A program made the translations under genes and the position numbers. From the NCBI GenBank assembly GCA_964400105.1, contig CAYNTG010000010.1:1-45126 (forward strand): a stretch of 45,126 bases of DNA, in the 5' to 3' direction. Below, piece by piece: positions 18,823 to 25,765 of this stretch; positions within the stretch are counted from its first letter, which is position 1, and the number at the start of each line of letters is the position of its first letter. The notes below the pieces were generated by a model. The model made no database searches, was not told where the DNA came from, and worked only from the letters and a program-made list of their open reading frames with translations. Origin of the DNA: CAYNTG01 sp964400105 (lineage in GTDB: Bacteria > UBP14 > UBA6098).

Positions 18823-18903
18823 TTAGAGTTTGACCGAAGCCCATTTGCGCCGAATCTTTATCCACCTAAGACGAGGCTTTTTTGCTTTCTCTTGTTTTTT
18901 CAT
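18823..18903 (-). CDS. 26-codon very basic small ORF
   Basis: Between the DUF4097 and SHOCT-like genes, ATG 18903 opens a 26-codon frame ending TAA at 18823-18825. A strong ribosome binding site, GGAGGG (18907-18912), lies four bases before it and only a base or so after the DUF4097 stop. The product begins MKKQEKAKKPRLRW and holds about eleven Lys/Arg and two Trp. Spacing, the ribosome binding site and operon position argue for a real small protein; a role in nucleic-acid or membrane binding is only suggested by its charge. No known family is recognised. Confidence 0.55.
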   Translation of the reverse strand: MKKQEKAKKPRLRWIKIRRKWASVKL

Positions 18904-18912
18904 TTTCCCTCC

Positions 18913-19752
18913 TTATTTGATTGAGATGTTGATATCGCCACTTTCACTACGAGCTGATATCGTAATGTCGGCTTCCTCGGGATTGACATTTTTCGCGTTT
19001 TCAAGCTGCTCGGGGATAGATATTTTACCTTCATCGGAAGAGACATCCAGTGAGACTACAATGTCTTTCGGCACCTCGATATCGATATCCCCTCTTATTG
19101 TTTTAAGGAGATAGCCGCCTTTACCGGAAATATCGACCTCGATATCCCCGGCTTTCGTCGCGACGGCGATTTGACCGGTTATCCCCCGAATATTGACATC
19201 CCCGGATATGCTTCGGATATTCCACAAGCCGCTGCAAGATTCGATCTCGATATCGCTGCTGACCCCTTCGATCTTCACCTCGCCGATAATTTTTTTGGCA
19301 TGAAGATCGGCGCTTACCAGAGAAATCGTCGCCTCGGCGCCTTCGGGAATCCCGGCGACCATGTCGGCATTTACCGTATCTACGATGAGCAATTCCTTCT
19401 CGACCATCGTCCTCATCGGCCACGCGACGCCGTCGATCGTCACCCCGGAATCGGATGGTTTAAGATCGATTTGCCCGCTTACTACCTTGAGTTTGATATC
19501 CTTCGCGCCGTGGAATATCTTCTTCCCGGCGCTCTGTCCGACCGAACCGAATGCTGCGGAAACCGCCTGACCGATCTGTTCGGGGATGGTTTCCATCTTG
19601 ATCATGAATTCCTTTGGGATCTTCGGTGGATTCGGAACATAGAAGCCGTGCGGTTTTTTGTTGCTCACAGCTCCAATAAGCTTTTCCGCTTCCTCAGAAT
19701 TGATCTTGCCGTTTTCGAGCAGTTTTAGGATTCTCATTACTTCGTCGCTCAT
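18913..19752 (-). CDS. DUF4097 (YvlB-like) beta-repeat protein with SHOCT-like N-terminus
   Basis: 279 aa. Residues 4-30 are a SHOCT-like helical module (RILKLLENGKINSEEAEKL). From about residue 80 a right-handed beta-repeat of the DUF4097 type follows, seen in recurring SGDVNIRGI, AGDIEVDISG, RGDIDIEVP and SGDINISIK. In Firmicutes, YvlB/LiaX proteins of this build act in envelope-stress signalling; transfer of that role to this organism is inference. There is no signal peptide. The start overlaps the DUF2089 stop (ATGA at 19749-19752), so the pair is translationally coupled. Confidence 0.85.
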   Translation of the reverse strand: MSDEVMRILKLLENGKINSEEAEKLIGAVSNKKPHGFYVPNPPKIPKEFMIKMETIPEQIGQAVSAAFGSVGQSAGKKIFHGAKDIKLKVVSGQIDLKPSDSGVTIDGVAWPMRTMVEKELLIVDTVNADMVAGIPEGAEATISLVSADLHAKKIIGEVKIEGVSSDIEIESCSGLWNIRSISGDVNIRGITGQIAVATKAGDIEVDISGKGGYLLKTIRGDIDIEVPKDIVVSLDVSSDEGKISIPEQLENAKNVNPEEADITISARSESGDINISIK

Positions 19753-20120
19753 TGTCTTTCCTCCTCTAATTTTTTTAATGCCTGTTTGACATCGATTTCG
19801 CCCTTTTCGAGATTTTCGAGCACCTCGAGATTCGGTGATTCGTTCGGTTTTGTTTCCTCGATACCGAGCGCGATATTTATCTCCTTCAGCCTCGTTTTGA
19901 CCGTAGGATAACTCATTCCGAGCCGCGCCTCCATCTGCTTGATGTTTCCACCCGATGCCAGAAAAGCCCCGACGATCCTAACCTGCTCTCGCGTGAGTGC
20001 GGCGAAAGGTCCCATCTCGAATTTGCCACTCACCGTAATGTCGCACTTTGGGCAATAGTATTCCGTGACAATAACCTCACCATCGCAAGATGGGCAACCA
20101 CGTATTTTTTTCAGTTCCAT
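19749..20120 (-). CDS. DUF2089-family zinc-ribbon/HTH regulator
   Basis: 123 aa. The N-terminal zinc ribbon has CPSC (residues 8-11) and CPKC pairs. A helix-turn-helix-like segment resembling sigma-70 region 4 follows (GGNIKQMEARLGMSYPTVKT). The C-terminus (about 98-120) has a SHOCT-like LENLEKGEIDVKQALKKL helix pair shared with the two proteins encoded downstream. DUF2089 proteins are predicted transcriptional regulators of the adjacent DUF4097 gene. It is first in the operon, with GGAGG about seven bases before ATG 20120 and an AT-rich upstream region containing repeated ATTAAT sites. Confidence 0.85.
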   Translation of the reverse strand: MELKKIRGCPSCDGEVIVTEYYCPKCDITVSGKFEMGPFAALTREQVRIVGAFLASGGNIKQMEARLGMSYPTVKTRLKEINIALGIEETKPNESPNLEVLENLEKGEIDVKQALKKLEEERQ

Positions 20121-20158
20121 AAAAAGCCTCCTTCTGTTGAAAGAATAATAATCACGAT

Positions 20159-20215
20159 ATTAATAATGTCAAGATATATATTAAAAATATTAATATTTAT
20201 ATTAATTATATTAAT
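20159..20215. promoter_or_regulatory. Cluster of ATTAAT palindromes upstream of the DUF2089 operon
   Basis: ATTAAT occurs at 20159, 20189, 20201 and 20210 within a 57-bp stretch of almost pure A and T. It lies 40-95 bp upstream of the DUF2089 start. The sites are self-palindromic and irregularly spaced (12 and 9 bp for the last three). They may be an operator for the DUF2089 regulator or simply a curved AT-rich promoter. Confidence 0.35.
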
Positions 20216-20348
20216 ATTCGCGCGTAATATGTTGTTATATATCAATTATTGGCAATGCGGTTATAAAGGTTGGGGGGTTCAATTAATGTCGTCGATTGAA
20301 TTCTCTCCTTATAATATATATGCTGTGCTCGAATACCTTTTATGGGTG

Positions 20349-20372
20349 GTAGGGGACGTTCGCGAACGTCCC
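20349..20372. repeat. GTAGGGG palindromic element
   Basis: GTAGGGG begins at 20349 and contains a perfect 20-bp palindrome at 20353-20372 (GGGACGTTCG/CGAACGTCCC). Two related GTAGGG-bounded elements occur at 20625-20652 and 44860-44977. It lies at the 5' edge of a sorting-domain remnant. The 20216-20348 stretch upstream holds no convincing gene. Confidence 0.7.
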
Positions 20373-20382
20373 AACGACTGGC

Positions 20383-20628
20383 GTGGTGGTGAGGATTTTC
20401 GTCGCGGGCGTCGGTGCCCGTCCGGGCTCCGGGCAGGTCGGCGTCGAGATATTCGATATAAGCGGACGTCTGGTGGCCGATCTGCCCGTTACGATCTGCG
20501 GTAGCCCGCAGGTCGTGCCGACGCCGCTGATCCGGCAACCGGAAGAATCACTTGGCTCCGGCGTCTATCTCGTCCGCGCAAATATTGGTGGTGAAAAGTC
20601 GATGAAAAGGATTGTCTATCTCAGATAG
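20383..20628 (+). pseudogene. Remnant of a C-terminal secretion sorting (T9SS/FlgD-like) domain
   Basis: The last half of this frame reads VEIFDISGRLVADLP...LGSGVYLVRANIGGEKSMKRIVYL, the strand order of the C-terminal sorting domain on many secreted proteins of FCB and related phyla. There is no protein body upstream: in frame, a TAG lies at 20350-20352 inside the palindromic element, and no start with a ribosome binding site is seen. I call it a gene remnant. Its stop codon (20626-20628) lies inside the next palindromic element, so the fragment is bracketed by repeats on both sides. Confidence 0.65.
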
Positions 20629-20652
20629 GGGAGGGTCTGAGACCCGTCCTAC
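20625..20652. repeat. Second GTAGGGG-like palindromic element
   Basis: ATAGGGGAGGGTCTGAGACCCGTCCTAC is an imperfect inverted repeat (core GGGTCT-G-AGACCC) bounded by TAGGGG and CCTAC. It carries the stop codon of the sorting-domain remnant and ends six bases before the prfA stop, so it may also act in 3'-end formation for prfA. Confidence 0.65.
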
Positions 20653-20658
20653 ATAATT

Positions 20659-21726
20659 TTAGAGTTCTTCCAGGGCGTCTTCCATGTCGGCCTTTTTCAG
20701 GGCTTCGAGAAGCGCTTCGAGGTCGCCGTCCAGCACCTCTGGCAGGTTATACGCCGAATATCCTATCCGATGATCGGTGACTCGGTTTTGTGGATAGTTA
20801 TATGTTCTGATCTTATCCGAGCGGTCGCCGGAACCAACCTGAAGACGCCTTTCAGTGGCGCGTTCGGCATCGATTTCGGCTTGCTGTTGGGCATAGAGTC
20901 GGCTGCGCAAAACAAGTAGCGCTTGAGCTTTATTTTTATGCTGTGATTTTTCATCCTGGCAGGTTACGACCAAACCGGTTGGGATATGCGTAATTCGGAT
21001 CGCGCTGTCCGTCTTGTTGACGTGCTGTCCTCCCGCTCCCGACGATCGATATGTATCGATTCGCAGGTCCTCGTCCTTGATCTCGATATCGACATTGTCC
21101 ACGGCCGGTAAAACCGCCACCGAAGCCGCGCTGGTGTGGATTCTCCCGCTGGACTCCGTCTCCGGAACGCGCTGAACCCGGTGGACGCCGGACTCGAACT
21201 TCGTCGATGAATATGCATCCGCGCCCTCGATTTTAAACACGATCTCCTTGAAACCGCCAAGCCCGGTTGGGCTCGAGTCGAGGATTTTTATATTGATCTT
21301 GTTCCGCTCGGCAAATCTCTTATACATGCGAAAAAGGACGCCGGCAAAGAGCGCCGCTTCCTGTCCACCGGTGCCCGCGCGGATCTCGACGATAACGTCG
21401 CTGCCTTCATTTGGATCGGGTGGAATAAGCGCGACAGTCAACTCGTGTTCGAGCCTCTCGCGATTCTCCCGAAGCTCTGGAAGTTCTTCGCGAGCCAGCT
21501 CGATAAGCTCCGGGTCGCCCCCTTCTTCGATTATCGATTCCGCCTCGGAGATCGATTGAATCGTCTGCTCATATTCGTCGATCATTGGGAGTGTGTTTTG
21601 AATGGAATTGAATTCTTTGCCAAGACGCGATGCCGTCCTCGAATCCGAGAGAACCTCCGGCTTTGAAAGCTCATCGGAAAGTTCCTGATATCTTTCGCGA
21701 AGGTTTTTTAGTTTATCCAGAAACAT
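20659..21726 (-). CDS. prfA: Peptide chain release factor 1
   Basis: Class I release factor for UAA and UAG, 355 aa. The peptidyl-tRNA hydrolysis motif GGQ is in GAGGQHVNKTDSAIR. The surrounding signatures HRVQRVPETESSGRIHTSA and ITHIPTGLVVTCQDEKSQ are typical of RF1. No programmed frameshift site, which marks RF2, is present. The start at 21724-21726 overlaps the end of the DUF1385 gene by 14 bp. DUF1385-prfA(-prmC) is a common bacterial arrangement; here prmC is absent, and the repeat-bracketed sorting-domain remnant follows instead. Confidence 0.95.
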   Translation of the reverse strand: MFLDKLKNLRERYQELSDELSKPEVLSDSRTASRLGKEFNSIQNTLPMIDEYEQTIQSISEAESIIEEGGDPELIELAREELPELRENRERLEHELTVALIPPDPNEGSDVIVEIRAGTGGQEAALFAGVLFRMYKRFAERNKINIKILDSSPTGLGGFKEIVFKIEGADAYSSTKFESGVHRVQRVPETESSGRIHTSAASVAVLPAVDNVDIEIKDEDLRIDTYRSSGAGGQHVNKTDSAIRITHIPTGLVVTCQDEKSQHKNKAQALLVLRSRLYAQQQAEIDAERATERRLQVGSGDRSDKIRTYNYPQNRVTDHRIGYSAYNLPEVLDGDLEALLEALKKADMEDALEEL

Positions 21727-22681
21727 TATTCACTTCGTCATTCAAATCGTTAACTTTGATACCTTCGCATCCTACGGCCTTCTTCAGGGCGACCAGCGCC
21801 ACCTCGACCATATCGTCCGATGGTTCCGATGTCGATATCCTTTGCATAGCGAGGCCAGGCCATGTGAAAATTTTTGCCCAACTAAATTTTTCTGAAAGCC
21901 ATGCCGAACCCTTGAGCACCTCGTAACATACACCTGCGAGCAGCGGCCATAGAAGCAGGTGCATTCCGAATCTCACAAACACCTGCGGAACAAAGCCGAT
22001 AATCGCTGCGATAATAGAATCGGCTACTGCGAAAAAGATGATCGACACCACCGCGACGATAAGGAGAAAACTCGTGCCGCATCGCGGATGAAATGTCTTA
22101 TACCGCTGCGCGTTTTCGATGGTCAGTTCATCGCCGTTCTCGAACGCGAAAATGGATTTATGTTCCGCACCGTGATATTGAAATAGACGTTTAACATCGG
22201 AAAGAAAGCTTATCCCTATAAGATAAGCCATGAAGATAACGATCCTGACGCCGCCAGCGGCGAGGTTAAACCAGAATGCGTCCTTCTCGAGGCCGACAAG
22301 TTTGGCGATCAACAGCGGGAGCAAAACGAAAAGCCCGACGCCTATCAACATACCGAGAACCATCGCGGGCCATGTTTTCTGCTTTTTCTGTGGCGCATCA
22401 CCCGTCTCGGCAAGCTCGTCCTGGATGGCGATATCCGCCGACCAGTTGAGCGTGGAAATACCGACCGAAAGCATCTCGATCAGGTTTAATGTGCCGCGGA
22501 TTATAGGTAATCTGAAAAAGGAATTTCTTTTTGACCACGGCACCTTGTCTTCGACCTTCGTGGTAATATCCCCGTTTTTTCGCCTCACAGCAGTAGCGAT
22601 CCTCGAACCGCAACGCATCATCACGCCCTCGATGACCGCCTGACCTCCGGCGCGGATTGTATTTTTTTCGGCAACAAACAT
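21713..22681 (-). CDS. DUF1385 integral membrane protein
   Basis: 322 aa from ATG 22681. It has the family signature GGQAVIEGVMMR at residues 12-23, followed by YHGAEHKSIFAFENGDELT...HPRCGTSFL, the conserved histidine/cysteine stretch of DUF1385. About five membrane helices are visible. Function is unknown; the conserved His, Glu and Cys suggest an enzyme or metal site. The open frame runs upstream to 22957, but that part is cysteine/serine-rich, overlaps divergent rpmE and is not family-like. No strong ribosome binding site precedes 22681. prfA overlaps its end, so the two are coupled. Confidence 0.88.
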   Translation of the reverse strand: MFVAEKNTIRAGGQAVIEGVMMRCGSRIATAVRRKNGDITTKVEDKVPWSKRNSFFRLPIIRGTLNLIEMLSVGISTLNWSADIAIQDELAETGDAPQKKQKTWPAMVLGMLIGVGLFVLLPLLIAKLVGLEKDAFWFNLAAGGVRIVIFMAYLIGISFLSDVKRLFQYHGAEHKSIFAFENGDELTIENAQRYKTFHPRCGTSFLLIVAVVSIIFFAVADSIIAAIIGFVPQVFVRFGMHLLLWPLLAGVCYEVLKGSAWLSEKFSWAKIFTWPGLAMQRISTSEPSDDMVEVALVALKKAVGCEGIKVNDLNDEVNNVSG

Positions 22682-22771
22682 CAGTGAAATATATCGGCGA
22701 CGCCATACGCTGTCAAGCCAGGAATATTTAATAATTATCCCTTTACACGACAGCGAGAATGAAAATTTCAC

Positions 22772-22800
22772 TTGACAATTCGGAAACGGATAATTAGAAT
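22772..22800 (+). promoter_or_regulatory. Strong promoter of rpmE
   Basis: TTGACA (22772-22777) and TAGAAT (22795-22800) are separated by 17 bp. The rpmE ATG at 22838 follows, with GGAGGTG as the ribosome binding site. Confidence 0.85.
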
Positions 22801-22837
22801 GCTTTTTTGTGCACTTAGTTAGTATGGAGGTGTCGAT

Positions 22838-23068
22838 ATGAGAGAAAAAATTCATCCGAAATATTACCAAACAAATGTCAGATGCGCCTGCGGAAACACA
22901 TTTACCGTTGGAAGCACGAAGAAGGAGATGAGCCTGGACATTTGTTCGGCATGTCACCCATTCTTCACCGGCAAGCAGAAGATTATCGATACCGCCGGTC
23001 GCGTCGAGAAGTTCCGCCGCAAGTACGGCATTAAGGATAAGACCGCCGAGGCGATCAAGAAAACGTGA
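22838..23068 (+). CDS. rpmE: Ribosomal protein bL31
   Basis: 76-aa large-subunit protein with the KIHPKYYQTNVRCACGNTF start. The two CxC/CxxC pairs (CACG and CSACH) are those of the zinc-binding C+ form of L31. HPFFTGKQKIIDTAGRVEKF is the family core. GGAGGTG lies eight bases before ATG 22838. A strong promoter and a terminator flank it, so it is probably monocistronic. The zinc-binding form serves as a zinc reserve in some bacteria, and no zinc-free paralogue is present in the window. Confidence 0.97.
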   Translation: MREKIHPKYYQTNVRCACGNTFTVGSTKKEMSLDICSACHPFFTGKQKIIDTAGRVEKFRRKYGIKDKTAEAIKKT

Positions 23069-23091
23069 GCCTTGCGAATTTAGATTTTTAA

Positions 23092-23122
23092 AAAAAACCG
23101 CCCTTTTCGAGGACGGTTTTTT
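23092..23122 (+). terminator. Terminator of rpmE
   Basis: AACCGCCC and GGACGGTT pair around TTTTCGA with one internal mismatch, followed by six T. It lies 24 bases after the rpmE stop. Confidence 0.8.
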
Positions 23123-23187
23123 ATTGAGCAGGATTTCAGATTTCGTAATTGTAAAGAAATAAATTTCTCCGCGAAAGGGGCAGATTC

Positions 23188-24009
23188 GTGAACCGCTTTT
23201 TTCAGGACATAAAGAATAATTTCACCGAAAAGGGAAGCTGCCTCTGCGTCGGCCTCGACCCGGATATATCGAGGATGCCGGAGAAATTCCGGTCGAGCGA
23301 GTCCGCGCTTTTCGATTTCCTCGCTCCGATCATCGATGCAACGGCCGATAAGGTCTGCGCATACAAACCGAATATGGCATTCTTCGAGGTTGCCGGTCCG
23401 CCGGGAATCGAACAGCTAATCCGGGTTATTCGGCATATTCGAGATGTCGATCCGGGGATTCCGATACTCCTCGATGCCAAGCGCGGCGATATTGGTAACA
23501 CGGCGAAAAAATATGCCGAATCGATATTCGAGGTCCTTGCCGCCGACGGCACGACGGTCAACCCGTATATGGGCAGAGACACGATCGAGCCTTTTACCGA
23601 ATATGTCGATAAGGGCGTCTTCGCGCTTTGTTTGACGAGCAATCCCGGATACATCGATTTCGAAAACAGGGTTTCCGACGGCGAACCTATTTTCATCCAT
23701 ATCGCAAAAAGGATGGCCGGGACGAATTCCAACAAGAATATCGGTCTCGTCGTCGGTGCGACCCATCCATCGGAGGCGGAAAAGGTCCGCGAAGCCGCGC
23801 CCGAACTGCCATTTCTCATGCCCGGCATCGGCGCACAGGGTGGCGATCCGGCGGCTATTATGAAGATCGGCACAACGGAATCGGGATTCCCGCCGATCGT
23901 CAACAGCTCGAGAGGTATCCTATACGCCGGAAGCGGCGACGATTTTGCTGTGGTCGCGGGCGAAGCCGCCGCCAAAACTCGCGATAAACTCAATATGTTT
24001 ATGAAATAA
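23188..24009 (+). CDS. pyrF: Orotidine 5'-phosphate decarboxylase, type 2
   Basis: Decarboxylates OMP to UMP, the last step of de novo pyrimidine synthesis. At 273 aa it belongs to the longer type-2 group. The signatures are CVGLDPD near the N-terminus, the catalytic LLDAKRGDIGNTA (Asp-x-Lys-x-x-x-Asp), NPYMGRD and PGIGAQGGDP with NSSRGI for phosphate binding. The start is GTG 23188, preceded by AAAGGGG at good spacing. pyrE follows after 11 bp, so the two last UMP enzymes form one operon. Confidence 0.96.
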   Translation: MNRFFQDIKNNFTEKGSCLCVGLDPDISRMPEKFRSSESALFDFLAPIIDATADKVCAYKPNMAFFEVAGPPGIEQLIRVIRHIRDVDPGIPILLDAKRGDIGNTAKKYAESIFEVLAADGTTVNPYMGRDTIEPFTEYVDKGVFALCLTSNPGYIDFENRVSDGEPIFIHIAKRMAGTNSNKNIGLVVGATHPSEAEKVREAAPELPFLMPGIGAQGGDPAAIMKIGTTESGFPPIVNSSRGILYAGSGDDFAVVAGEAAAKTRDKLNMFMK

Positions 24010-24020
24010 AGGAGATTGCA

Positions 24021-24596
24021 ATGTCCGAAAAAGGTATCGCCCAAAGGCTTACAGAAACCGGCGCTATGCTCGAAGGCCATTTTCTGCTTAGCTCCGGCCT
24101 GCACTCGAATAAATATGTCCAATGCGCCAGACTTCTTCAATTCCCGGAACATGCGACATGGGCTGGCGAAACTCTCGTTAAGATGTTGCCCGATATAGAG
24201 TTCGATCTCGTCATAAGCCCTGCGGTCGGCGGGATCGTTATCGGACAGGAGGTCGCAAAAGCCCTCGGAGTTCCTCATATCTTCGTCGAAAAAGAGGACG
24301 GCGTTCCGACATTACGGCGCGGTTTTTCTATCTCCGGCGGCGAAAAAATCCTCGTCGTCGAGGATGTCGTAACCACCGGAAAATCCACGAGAGAGGTTAT
24401 CGACGTGGTCGAGAAAGCCGGCGGAAAGGTCGTGGCGTGTTGCGCGATGGTCGATCGCGGAGGAAGCAAGAATCTCTCGCTGCCGTTCGCCGCACTCACA
24501 ACATTACAGATCGAGGTTTTCAAACCCGAAGAATGCCCGCTTTGCCGTGAAGGAATCCCATTGGTGAAGCCGGGAAGCCGTAAGGTTCCGAAATAA
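24021..24596 (+). CDS. pyrE: Orotate phosphoribosyltransferase
   Basis: 191-aa type I phosphoribosyltransferase that joins orotate to PRPP to give OMP. The PRPP-binding motif is ILVVEDVVTTGKS; substrate-loop features are SGLHSNKYVQCARL and SPAVGGIVIGQEVA. The C-terminal CPLCREGIP adds a CxxC pair common in this PyrE subgroup. AAGGAG precedes ATG 24021. It is cotranscribed with pyrF and followed by a tRNA-Leu-like gene and a strong terminator, so the tRNA may be processed from the same transcript. Confidence 0.95.
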   Translation: MSEKGIAQRLTETGAMLEGHFLLSSGLHSNKYVQCARLLQFPEHATWAGETLVKMLPDIEFDLVISPAVGGIVIGQEVAKALGVPHIFVEKEDGVPTLRRGFSISGGEKILVVEDVVTTGKSTREVIDVVEKAGGKVVACCAMVDRGGSKNLSLPFAALTTLQIEVFKPEECPLCREGIPLVKPGSRKVPK

Positions 24597-24611
24597 ATTC
24601 GTTTCCGTGGT

Positions 24612-24692
24612 GCGAGATCCTACGGACAGCAGACGCGCTGGATTTAGGATCCAGTGGAGCGATCCATGGGGGTTCGAATTCCCCCGCTTGCA
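24612..24692 (+). tRNA. tRNA-Leu(UAG)-like gene with irregular 5' half
   Basis: The 3' half is a normal leucine tRNA: anticodon stem CTGGA/TCCAG with loop TTTAGGA (anticodon UAG), a long variable arm TGGA-GCGA-TCCA, T arm GGGGG-TTCGAAT-TCCCC and discriminator A at 24692. The 5' half does not fit. The acceptor has five good pairs and two mismatches, and no D stem forms in its usual position. GATCCTA (24617-24623) could instead pair with TAGGATC across the anticodon loop. It may be a divergent functional tRNA or a decayed one. CCA is not encoded. Confidence 0.65.
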
Positions 24693-24700
24693 TAAAAAGA

Positions 24701-24728
24701 AAAACCCGGCGCGGGCGCGTCGGGTTTT
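24701..24728. terminator. Strong terminator after the tRNA-Leu-like gene
   Basis: AAAACCCG(G)CGC pairs with GCG(T)CGGGTTTT as a 12-bp stem with one G-T pair and a four-base loop. The A and T tracts on both arms make it usable in both directions, for pyrFE-tRNA and for the convergent XRE operon. Confidence 0.9.
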
Positions 24729-24749
24729 CGCGTAAATGTGTCGCTCGAA

Positions 24750-24968
24750 TCAGTTTTCCTGGTCGGCTGGTTCAAATTTCAGGATATCACCCGGTTGACA
24801 GTCGAGAGCCCGACAAATCTCCTCGAGCGTCGAGAAACGGATCGCTTTTGCCTTGCCGGTTTTCAGGACGGAAAGGTTCTGCGCCGTAATCCCGACCCTT
24901 CCCGCAAGCTCGTTTAGCTGCATCTTCCTGATTGCGAGCATAACGTCCAGTGTTATTATAATCGACAT
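24750..24968 (-). CDS. YozG-like XRE family regulator
   Basis: 72-aa Cro/CI-type helix-turn-helix protein with almost nothing but the DNA-binding domain. The HTH is at MQLNELAGRVGITAQNLSVL, followed by TGKAKAIRFSTLEEICRALDCQPGDIL, the signature of the YozG/HipB-like group usually encoded beside DUF2975 membrane proteins. ATG 24968 has GGAGG eight bases upstream; the GTG one codon earlier is less likely. It is the last gene of the 26.5-24.75 kb operon, an autoregulatory position, with the inverted repeat at 26611-26633 as a candidate binding site. Confidence 0.88.
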   Translation of the reverse strand: MSIIITLDVMLAIRKMQLNELAGRVGITAQNLSVLKTGKAKAIRFSTLEEICRALDCQPGDILKFEPADQEN

Positions 24969-24980
24969 CACAATTGCCTC

Positions 24981-25499
24981 CTAAACTGTAAGTTCTTGTT
25001 CTTCGCGGAGTTTCCGACCTTCGTCCATTACCCGACCGATTTGTATAATCGTCGCGCCGATTAGTGTGGGTAACATAATAATTGGCTGAAAGCTGGATAT
25101 ACTAATACCGTTATGCTGGCCAATCAACCCTCTTCCTAAGTCGATGAATACTCCCACAAACCACCAAAGAATTAATGTCGCACCAATTGCGTTGAAATGC
25201 TGAATGTTTTCCTTCGTAAAGATTATGCCCTTCTCATAAAGCGCGAATAGCTTATAGAAGTGGTAAGCGCCAAAAGCGATAACCAAGGGCATCAATATAA
25301 ACATTAATGATAATATCACTCTTTCGCCTGTGGCCAGCGATTCAAGATTATATTCAATACCTCTCACTTTCATAAACGCATCAGGGTTAGAACAGAGCAT
25401 GATAAATAGCGGCACTAAAATCGTAGAAGCGATCGCTATCCAGAAGATGATTTGACCTATTTGTTTAAATGTGCCCCTGCTTTTTTGGATACTTTCCAT
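24981..25499 (-). CDS. DUF2975 membrane protein, copy A
   Basis: 172 aa with four predicted membrane helices (about 14-34, 60-78, 106-124 and 138-158). It has the DUF2975 core GAYHFYKLFALYEKGIIFTKENIQHFNAIG and ends RVMDEGRKLREEQELTV. DUF2975 proteins have unknown function and are typically paired with a YozG-like regulator, as here. It is a tandem paralogue of the gene at 25766-26278; I judge the two proteins to be roughly half identical. GGAGG precedes ATG 25499. Confidence 0.88.
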   Translation of the reverse strand: MESIQKSRGTFKQIGQIIFWIAIASTILVPLFIMLCSNPDAFMKVRGIEYNLESLATGERVILSLMFILMPLVIAFGAYHFYKLFALYEKGIIFTKENIQHFNAIGATLILWWFVGVFIDLGRGLIGQHNGISISSFQPIIMLPTLIGATIIQIGRVMDEGRKLREEQELTV

Positions 25500-25526
25500 A
25501 ATTTCCTCCTTGGTTGGTTTGTTAAA

Positions 25527-25757
25527 TTAAAACTTGTCGTTTATTTCTACTTCAATTACGGCGAAATCCGTATCGATTTGATTTTCGGCGATGGATTCGA
25601 CTGAAACTCGATTCGCAAGCGGCAGCACGAAACATCCCTGCGCCGGTTGATAGAAGAAAATCAGATTCAGCGATACGAACATCGCGACTGCCATGAGCCA
25701 ATTGCCGATTGTCTCGATAGCCCTGTAAGCTCTGTTTGTGTTTCTTTCGGTTCTCAT
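25527..25757 (-). CDS. 76-aa membrane protein, copy A
   Basis: Unrecognised small protein. The N-terminus is basic (RTERNTNRAYR), followed by one membrane helix at about residues 18-38 (GNWLMAVAMFVSLNLIFFYQ). An extracytoplasmic-type tail with one Cys and an acidic end (DTDFAVIEVEINDKF) follows. It is nearly identical to the copy at 26306-26536, differing at about nine residues clustered at the two ends. GGGGA lies before ATG 25757. Duplication together with DUF2975 suggests the two proteins work together. Confidence 0.75.
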   Translation of the reverse strand: MRTERNTNRAYRAIETIGNWLMAVAMFVSLNLIFFYQPAQGCFVLPLANRVSVESIAENQIDTDFAVIEVEINDKF

Positions 25758-25765
25758 TATTCCCC

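Noticed and set aside
20166..20504. Plus-strand frame starting MSRYILKILIF
   Set aside because: The hydrophobic start is only the translation of the AT-rich promoter of the divergent DUF2089 gene; there is no ribosome binding site and no similarity.
22682..22957. Upstream extension of the DUF1385 gene
   Set aside because: The 92 extra residues do not resemble the family and overlap rpmE and its promoter.
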